Source of the DNA: Ligula intestinalis
Taxonomy: Eukaryota > Platyhelminthes > Cestoda > Diphyllobothriidea > Diphyllobothriidae
Assembly: GCA_036362985.1 (NCBI GenBank)
Contig: JAYGXS010000004.1
Coordinates: forward strand, 16,612,614 to 16,676,613
Length of the DNA stretch: 64,000 nucleotides
Direction: 5' to 3'
The translations under genes were made by a program, and so were the position numbers. This document shows, piece by piece, positions 56,070 to 64,000 of the stretch. The notes beneath the pieces are model-generated. The model did no database searches, was not told the origin of the DNA, and worked only from the letters and a program-made list of their open reading frames with translations. Every line of letters starts with the position of its first letter. The first letter of the stretch is position 1.

Positions 56070-58525
56070 TTTTGTCAATTCATCTTCTGAAATTTTCAAA
56101 AGGAACCTTCGGAAATGTGAAAAGAGCCTTTGGATTACAATGCTAAAAGTTCTTTCTCACCAAAATCACTAATTTTCTTAGCGAATTGACACATGCAGAA
56201 ACGTAATGGTACAGTATCCGTGTTTTTTAAATATTTCTTTAATGGTTTAATAAACGCTTTGATGGTTTATCCATAAATGCCATCAGTATGCAGTTGTTTT
56301 CCCAGCCATGTCTTTCATTGCATTACCAGATCTACTTAAAGTCAAAAACATGAACCATAAATCGAGGGAATCCCGCTTTTACTTCGCGCATTGCGAAGTT
56401 TATCTTATATTTATCTCACGCATGGTTCACAGCTATTGGTCTTCTCCCCCTGCTGGTGATTGGTTAGCAGTCGTACGCCCTTATCCTCTGGCAATATTCG
56501 GAATCTAGAAGCATATCAACAGTAACTTTAACGCTGCTGATCCGAATCATTTTTACAACGCACGGAATGTCTCAAAGAGCACAGGCCGGTTGAGGATGCT
56601 GTTATTTTTTCGCTAGTGATGATGCTATCAGTCCGCATACAATGTCTGCAAAGCGTTTCATCTTAATTTTCCTCTCAAGGACGATTATTGTTAGCAGATT
56701 ACGTAAGCCACCCATTGTCTGTGCAAACATCCAACTTGATGTGCTACGAATGGAATATATATATGCTAAACAGCAGTGGTGACAGAGGTATTTAAAACAT
56801 GGATGTCAGCTTAAAAATATTCAACATGCTTATATGATCAGTATATGACCATTAATTAAAAATAGTTATTTAAGCCTAAAAATACTTCGTAGATTTTCTG
56901 TATAATCTTATATTCTTAGTTTTTGATAGAAGCATACTGTTTGAATAACAGTAGGAGAATTAATTTTGCAGAATGTCAAATATATAAAGCGGATAAATTT
57001 AAAATTTTTACTCCACCTCTCAATCCAAAAGATAAAATATTTCTGATAAAGTTCAGGAGGTCAGGAAAATGAGATTACAGGGAAAAATTCCAAATAAAGG
57101 GGACAAGTGGAAATTTTAAAATAAGTGTACATAATTCAGGAAAGAAAGTGCAAAGTTATTTTGACACCTTTTAACCGCTGAAAGGTCACAGTAGGTTTTT
57201 AAATGCTCCATGTTAAGTTCAAAACGATACACAGACATTTGCATATTCTGAGCATTTTATTTGAATGAGAGGCCCTTGTATATTGTTTATATGTTTGCAT
57301 TTTATGTAAAGAAAGATTAATATGCCATATCAACTTGACTGTTTTTACATATGGTACACAAGCTGCATTATGTATCTTGCACCGTGTAAGCATGAGTGCA
57401 AAGTAATTTAGTTCAGTGCTAAGATAAAATTTTTACTAAAATTACAACTTTTTCGGCAGCTACAGTTTTCACACAAACATCCGATTAAACGAGGCATAAG
57501 AATAGTCTATGGAAATAACTACAGAACCTGGCTCATTTTTAACTTGGTATTATTAACAGTCACTTGTAAAATGGACACCTTTTGCTATCACGATTTTAAG
57601 AACGCGGAGCAAGTATACCTTGATCTAAACCTCCAGGCTTTTTATAGGTTACCTTATGTGTAAATTCTTTAATAAGTGCAAATCGGAAGCATTTTCCAGC
57701 TAAGTTGATATGAATGGGACTGTTGAAACATTTATTATAAATTTACAGCAAAAGCGAGGTAAAGTTATACTCCATACGAAATTTATTTGATTAAAGTGCA
57801 CTCCCCAGGTTCGCTGCAGTCGTAGCAACCACGAAGACACCCTGGCAATTTAGTGCTCATTCAAGCATGTGTAAACCACCCGATTTACTTCTTCTACTGT
57901 TACTGTAACTTAAAAATTCGCTTTTATGCACTTCAATTAATAACTTAGGTTTCGATACGTTAATTTACCTTCAACGATTGTGTGCTGATAACATATAAAT
58001 GTAAGCCTAGCTCTTAGCTGCGGCAATATGAGTTAGGTAAAAAGTGGCTCATATCGAATGCACCTACTGAAGTCAGGCAATGTGTGCGCGGAGATAATGA
58101 AAAACCTGTTCGTTTTGGCATACGCATGCGAAGTTTGTTATACATACTTTGATCCTCCGTTAAATCCAGTAAAATTGTGCAGTCAGAAAATGGAGTGTAA
58201 AGCAAAGCTCAGCTTCACATGGTCCATTGGCAGTCCTCCAAGGACTTCAGGAGAAAAGCAAGGCTGTGCAAGCTTTGATAGTACAATGCTGCTCAGTTAT
58301 GATAGGCAAGGCTTTTATCATAAGAGAACGAGAAATAAGCTTTATTTTGAAGGTGGCTTCCAAAGTTTTATTAGTAAAAAATGGCTACATTCATTGGGAC
58401 AAAGGGAAAAAGTAACAAAGCACTTCAAAGCTGAAGGTTTATATCAAAGTGCAGAGAGATTTAACTTAACTTTTTGAATGTTCGTTCGTTTATATGTAAA
58501 GTAGCGTGTTAGGCATGAGATTAAC
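56070..58525. other. No convincing gene
   Basis: AT-rich. The 139-codon frame at 58058-58477 overlaps another of 62 codons in a different frame and has no recognisable family, so it is left uncalled. Confidence 0.4.
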
Positions 58526-58529
58526 AAAT

Positions 58530-58770
58530 GCTGATATGGTGATGTACGGCAGGACATAAATATCGAGAGCTTTGGCACACAGTATAGCAGGTTGTTGCAG
58601 CCATCCATTCAGAGCGGCATAGATAGGTCACATTATCCGAAATGCTATCGGTGAATTCGTTGACCGTAAAAAAGTCTCACAGTATTAAAATATCAGCTAA
58701 AAGGCAAAAGAATCATAGGAAGCTGGAGAGAGCATTTTGAGAATATGAATAAAATCAACAAGTCTTTTTA
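58530..58770 (+). repeat. Dispersed repeat C, copy 2
   Basis: Second copy of the repeat at 1730-1985 in the same orientation; see that entry for shared blocks. Confidence 0.55.
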
Positions 58771-58774
58771 AACA

Positions 58775-61245
58775 AGGCTGGAAAAATAACCGAAGAGCAG
58801 AAGATCATGCAGGAGAGAATGCAGGCATCTATAAATCGTCCGATTAGGTCTTGAGGTGTATGATGTGAAAGCAACTGATGTGTATCACATGTGAATTTAA
58901 ATGAAAAGGGTATTAATATGGAGAGTTAATGAAAAGTTTAATGTCAGAGCAACACCAAGGTACGGACAAGACGGCTAATGATTCAGAATCGGAAGAGGAT
59001 TGCAATTGGAAAATGCACTGGACTGACTTCCGATTATAAAGTAGAAAAGTAATTGGCTAGGTACCCTACCGAGAAGTGGTCCAGGGCAGTTTGCTGGACC
59101 CAAGGATGTGTCTTACTTTCGAGAAGATGAAAAGCGAATATTAATTTGTTGAAATTACCCACGCACTTTGCAGGAAGAAGAAATCAAATGAGAAGATAGG
59201 CCTTTGAAGAACTTCACAGTTTTTTAGACGACCGTATATTTTAATTTGCCAAAGTGAAAAAAATTAGCGCGTCAAGTAAAATACTTCCAAGGCCCAGAGG
59301 CATATTAGCTGGGAAAGTTGCTTTTGAACAAGGGTCTTGGTCTTAAATCTATCTGACCAAGCATGGTAAAGGAACAGTAAAAATGTATATGTCAGTGATA
59401 TATTATAGTACATTTTCCTATGTACCCGCCATTATTAAACCCTCAGTCTCATGTTTCAAATGAGTTCTGTTGCAAACAGCTCTTTTTAAAGAATCCTTGC
59501 AATCAATAACCTGCACAACAAGACTTTACTGGAACAATTCCTACTACGTAAAAAATTTAAAAAAAAATAACGTCTCAATATATGACGTGTATTAGCTAAA
59601 GTTCACTAGAAAAACCTTGATAGCTCACGTTAGAGCTAAGAAGACGAAGTGCAGCATACTTTTTGTGCCCTGATAAATTAACCACTATTTTTCTGTCTGC
59701 GGAAGGAACTAGTATTTTTTGCATCTTGGTTAGCTGTAAACCTATTTTGCTCATTTTGCTGAACTTTCTTACATCCTATTTTTTATCCCTTTCTAGTTCT
59801 TTTTACTCTTACGGACCTACTCCACTCACCCACCTCAAACGCTCTCTGCATTGATCTGAATGAGGAGCTTGAGGACTGTGCACGCGTTAATCGATTCCCA
59901 CCCCTGGCACAAAAGTTAGTCGGATATAACTTTGGCTATGGCTCTCTGAACGAAACCGAAGAAATGTGTCAGTGAGTCCGACTCCCTTTATTTTGTAGAG
60001 TTAAAAAAAGATGGCGTACAATCTGACAATGCAAAACCTCATAGCAGAATTAGTTTTTGTTTGAATACACAAAAAACGAAAGGCCTTAATAGGCCTGCTG
60101 TCAATTAATGTTGTTTGAAAATTAAGCTGTCTTATGAGATTGCATACACTGTACAATATGTCTTATATGGCGTAGCTATTAGTTGCATTTTTTTCCGTTT
60201 AATGTCAACTAGCACCAGGCTTTCTACCATTTTAGCAGTTGGTATGTTCATCTTATAGGGTCCTGCAAACTCACACATAATTCAGCATCTTACTGATAGA
60301 ACGCTTTAATCTGATGGATTTTTTACTGTTTACTGGACATCTGTCAAAAGAAAGCCTTCAATATAGTCTTTGAATCATATTTAAAAATAATTATTCATAA
60401 TACACACCAAGTGTACATATATGCCTTTTATGAGTCATACATTTTGATTACTTTCTAGACTTTTTCCAGTCACATTTCAATATTCCAACTAATGAATTCT
60501 CCAAGATGTGTGGACATTTTTCATAAAACAAATCTTACTTTTATGGTACATTGTAATGTTTGTAAAGATTCTCAGTACGTATATGTTTTCTCTGATTTCG
60601 AATGTGCCGTTTTAAACTTTAACTCCCAACGTCTTACTTCACTGAAATGCACATAAAATTAAGTATCAAAACGAAGCGTTTTCTTCACGAGTGGTTTAGT
60701 GCGGAATTCATAATGCAGTTATTTCCCTGAACACAGACCTTCAATTGAAAAAAGTGGTTTTGCTGCCACAGTCGCATTCAATAACTTAATTATTTTTATG
60801 TGTTTGATGTCTAAAAACCCATTGGTGACTGTTCTGAGTCTCAATACGGATGCTTGGGCTTGCCCATCTGTCTGACGTTTATGCAGACTTCATCTTAACA
60901 CTCAATTACAGCTTAAGTTAGCGAGTTTAGTGTAAACCTGTACCAATTTGCCAGCAAATAACTGCTTCGGCTCTTTTAACCTAACAGGTTAATCTCCGCA
61001 AACCAACCGTGCAGCCTGACAGCCCAACCTATGCACAGGTTGAATAAGTCAAAGCTTCGCGTCGGCGCAGCTACAGAAACAAAATGCACGTTAAACGAAA
61101 CCAACAAAAAGCGTTAAATTCTTTCCCTTTGCGTTACTTTAAAGTCAAACCATTTTGCTGTAGACCTTTGGCGCAATTGTAAGCGCCGAAAATTTTGTTA
61201 ATAAGTTTTCACCTTCCTATAAGCAGTAAATTATGGTAGATAAAA
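58775..61245. other. No convincing gene or repeat
   Basis: AT-rich; nothing supportable seen. Confidence 0.45.
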
Positions 61246-61249
61246 ACAA

Positions 61250-61400
61250 AATTAGATCGGAGACGAAGATCCGTTCGTTGATACAGCACTTCAATTCTCC
61301 TGACGTTTCGACAGCCATCGCGAATTCTTCATCAGACGCATGAGCAGAAAGCAGTAGCAACAGCACCAGATAAATAGATCTCGTTCAAGGCAGGAAGTGG
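61250..61400 (-). repeat. PLE family-B terminal-repeat fragment
   Basis: Matches 47800-47915: TCAGGAGAATTGAAGTGC against TCAGGCGAATAAAAGTC downstream of the core, and the GCAACA block upstream. No coding sequence adjoins. Confidence 0.55.
61302..61335 (-). ncRNA. Hammerhead-like ribozyme, family B, intact core strings
   Basis: An exact CTGATGA (61335 to 61329), then AGAATTCGCGATGGCTGTC, then an exact GAAAC and GTC. Helix II is poorly defined (only GC/GC is clear) and helix III is the ACGT palindrome, so activity is uncertain. Confidence 0.5.
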
Positions 61401-61999
61401 CGTTGTCCTCAATAAATTTCTTATTCATGTGGAAGGTACTTCAGTAGACACAATGAGCAAAGCTCTGCTGTTTCTTTTCAAGTATGATTCAAAAAGAGTG
61501 GAAGCCAACGAGTCCACAACCCATTTAAATTCATAAATTCACATTTATGGCAAAAATAACTGAGTTTTTTTGCTGAGGTCATAAGTTTCTGTTATACCTC
61601 TTTTCCATTTTTATTAATTCTCGGTTCCACAATCAAGAAAAACATTAAGATCCATTACCTAGTAGTCAGTTTACAGACCATAAATGAAGTTGCAATGCTG
61701 AGAAAAGCGAAGATTAATTATTCGATGCATAAATGAATCATATGTTCATATTGCAACATAACATTATTAGATAAATAATAATTACTTCAATAAAATTATA
61801 AAGTTGAAGTATGGACACACTTTTCCGCGCAGTTGTGTGTTTGGTTAATAAGTGCTCTGATAAAGGATAACGCTGCTTCAGCAAAAGTTATTTATGTTGT
61901 GCACCTCATATTCCCCTAGTGCCAGCATCTTATGCTACGGAAACCATGGTTATTTGGTGCTTGGGTGTGCGAAAATACGACAGCCAGCGAAGGAATTAT

Positions 62000-62440
62000 T
62001 TATCAGTGAGTTTAAAGTGAAAACATGCAGTCGAATAGGGTTTCCGCGGCTGCTGTGAGTAAGGTGTTCCGCATGCAAATTTAAAGTGTGCATGGCGCTT
62101 CCCACCGTGAACTTTACTAATCTAACCCCAAAATGGTAAGTTGGGCCTCAGGTTGTGTGAAGTAGACAACCTCCTAACCACTATCGCTGTTTTTTTCAGG
62201 TAGTTCAAAAAAACCTACAATGCGATTATCGGGTTTTTACGCACTACATTAAATAATAATACTGATAAGAAAATATACAGAACGAAAACGACATAAATAG
62301 ACACAATAAAATAAAACTACACATCACAGTTATTAAAGTATATCCCACTGCCTATCCTGATTCCCTGCCATAAAACCTTATAACCACCGTTTTCTTAGGA
62401 CAAAATAGGATTCACTACATAAAGTACTGTTGTTGGTACT
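62000..62440 (+). repeat. Dispersed repeat D, copy 2
   Basis: Second copy of the repeat at 32240-32740; the orientation is the same. Confidence 0.6.
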
Positions 62441-62444
62441 TCTT

Positions 62445-63755
62445 TTGTCAATCGCAACATAATCGATTGTCACGCATTCAATCGAATGTTTTGATATGCG
62501 TCCTGTAACGCCAAGACGCAAAGTGTTGAAGCTAAATCTTCTCAAAACCAACTATAAACTACAACAATGCACTTAATTTCCATCTATATATTTAAATCTA
62601 GTAAGCATATCTGCGTATTTTCTAATGCATATTACTTTGGGCATTTTTGTATTAACCTCTTGATGTTATTTGGCCTAATGACATTTAAATTAGTGCCATT
62701 ACGTTACTTTTGGCATCTAGAATTGTCTTTATTTGCATATCCCGCTTGTGTAGTCACGGGTACAGCAAAAAATTGCAATTTGTGGTAAATGATCTGACTT
62801 TGCTTTCCTGGAATCGCTTAGACTTTTTCTGATTTCTCTGATTGCGAATACCTGTGCTTACTATTTTATTTGCTCAATAATTGCAAAATCGATTGTCTTT
62901 TGTTCTTTTCTGTTTCCTAGATTAACGTATGAAGTGTAAAATCAGAACTTGTAAAGTAGAGCAAATTGAAATTTTCAAGTGCTCTAACTTTTGTGCATTG
63001 TGTAAGTTAAATTACTCTGCATATTTCCTTTTTAGAACAAAATTTCACATAAAAATAATCCAATGTGTTCGTGAGCGAACTGAGGGAAAATGCGGAACAG
63101 AGAACGAGCCTCATTTTCTGCAAGTCATGTGGTCATTCACGCTGGACACAAAACGCCACGAACGAGCCGCTGCATACATTTGTCGGTCACATAATTTGCG
63201 AAGTGCGTTATTAGCACTGGTCTTCTTTGTTCACTTTTTTCGCACATTCATTTTGTTCTCTTTAAATGTTTTTGCAAAAACCAGTCATTTTTTAAATTCA
63301 AGAAATGTGCTGCATTTGGGCTGCGGATTATAAGATGTGGAGGTCATCCTAGGAAGCCGTTTCAACCGCAGTATTGTAGGTGGTCTCTTTCGTTTGAGAA
63401 CAATTTGGTCAAAATCAAGAGTAATGCGTTACGCTGAGCGATTTTATTTCATTTTGAAATTGACTTCTGGTTTCCGAATTTATTGTTCACGCAAACTCGG
63501 TGGCCACCACGTTTTTTGCAAATAAATTATTCAAATCTGCTAACGCATCAAATGATTAACTGCGCCTGGTAGTCCGCTGGTGGATTCTAGATTGATTGTT
63601 TAGGAAATCCTGCTCGAGGAATCTGCGTATTGTATCAAAATAGGTGAATTCCATACAATGCAGTAGGGTGATGGGGTAACCTAACGCAAATATGGTTAAA
63701 CTCACGGCTCCCAGCAGGAAAACGTAGCCAAAAGATGCTTACGTTCATGCCCCGC
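62445..63755. other. No convincing gene
   Basis: AT-rich. The 134-codon frame at 62929-63333 is rich in Cys, Phe and Lys with no recognisable family; length alone is not significant here. Confidence 0.4.
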
Positions 63756-63763
63756 AATGGAAT

Positions 63764-63910
63764 CTTTTAGCGCAGGTGATAAGAGCGTGGATTCTATTCA
63801 AGCTTTTCCCTTGGTGTCGTGAGTTCTAATCCCACCGTGATCACCGAATATTTTTCCAAATGGTTTGACTGCATTTTTGGCCATGCTGAAATCTACAGTA
63901 ATCACCCTAC
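63764..63910 (+). mobile_element. tRNA-like SINE head, second family
   Basis: An A-box-like TTAGCGCAGGTGATAAGAGC (63767 on) and a B-box-like GTGAGTTCTAATCCCA (63819-63834) at about tRNA spacing. No cloverleaf acceptor stem is visible. The stretch downstream does not contain the hammerhead body of SINE-H. Short inverted words AGTAGGGTGAT (63662) and ATCACCCTACT (63900) flank the unit and may mark its borders. Confidence 0.4.
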
Positions 63911-64000
63911 TTTTTAAAGTTACGATAAATCCTCAACGATAAACCTTCCCCTAAAAATGAGTCTCCATTAAAGGCTACTAATGGTCGCGCACGGTGAGAG

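Noticed and set aside
58058..58477. 139-codon plus-strand open frame
   Set aside because: No recognised family, overlapping frame of similar quality, no splice framing; frames this long are expected by chance in 64 kb.
62929..63333. 134-codon plus-strand open frame
   Set aside because: Composition is not protein-like and the acceptor upstream opens into frames closed by early stops.

Overview
The window looks like AT-rich, gene-poor nuclear DNA of an animal, with no prokaryotic operon structure. A flatworm (trematode or cestode) is my best guess, but it is only an inference. The grounds are at least two families of Penelope-like retroelements (PLEs) carrying hammerhead-type ribozyme cores, a tRNA-derived SINE whose body folds as a hammerhead, and TTAGGG-type telomere-like repeats. 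No complete gene is visible. A few possible isolated exons are listed at low confidence: a possible last exon at 3764-4192 (-), small possible exons at 20213-20296, 22825-22875, 24002-24102 and 37093-37260 (+), and weaker ones at 19845-19990 (-) and 51518-51650 (+).

Layout. 0-2 kb: PLE family-B terminal repeat (pLTR) debris with hammerhead-like cores and a decayed PLE endonuclease tail. 3.7-4.3 kb: candidate exon and a 40-bp tandem duplication. 5-14.5 kb: five copies of a tRNA-derived SINE (5.1, 9.6, 13.8, 14.1, 14.3 kb), GC-richer repeat blocks (7.5 and 8.4 kb), an inverted PLE family-A terminal repeat with an 18-G run (11.0-11.45 kb) and a MITE-like repeat (11.6 kb). 18.1 kb: the best-preserved hammerhead. 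25.4-26.5 kb: a decayed PLE (RT thumb, linker, GIY-YIG endonuclease) with inverted arms. 29.2-31 kb: a family-A terminal repeat cut by an assembly gap, a GC-rich insert between two outward hammerhead-like cores, and another decayed PLE endonuclease. 35.8-36.5 kb: a further degraded copy with a divergent ribozyme pair. 38.8-40.85 kb: two family-A PLE tails, one a compact element with about 190-bp inverted terminal repeats. 47.7, 49.8 and 61.3 kb: solo family-B terminal repeats. 52.1-52.9 kb: telomere-like repeats plus a 127-bp tandem repeat, bracketed by direct repeats. 55.9 kb: solo family-A terminal repeat. 63.8 kb: a second tRNA-like SINE head. The rest is AT-rich sequence in which I see no convincing gene.

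The most notable signal is the SINE ribozyme. The four readable SINE copies give a majority core matching CTGATGA ... GAAA. A fifth, better-preserved copy of the same motif lies at 18.1 kb without a tRNA head. Helix I differs in sequence between copies but still pairs in the same register. This joins a pol III-type tRNA head to a self-cleaving RNA fold in one short interspersed element, alongside hammerhead-bearing PLEs that could supply reverse transcriptase.
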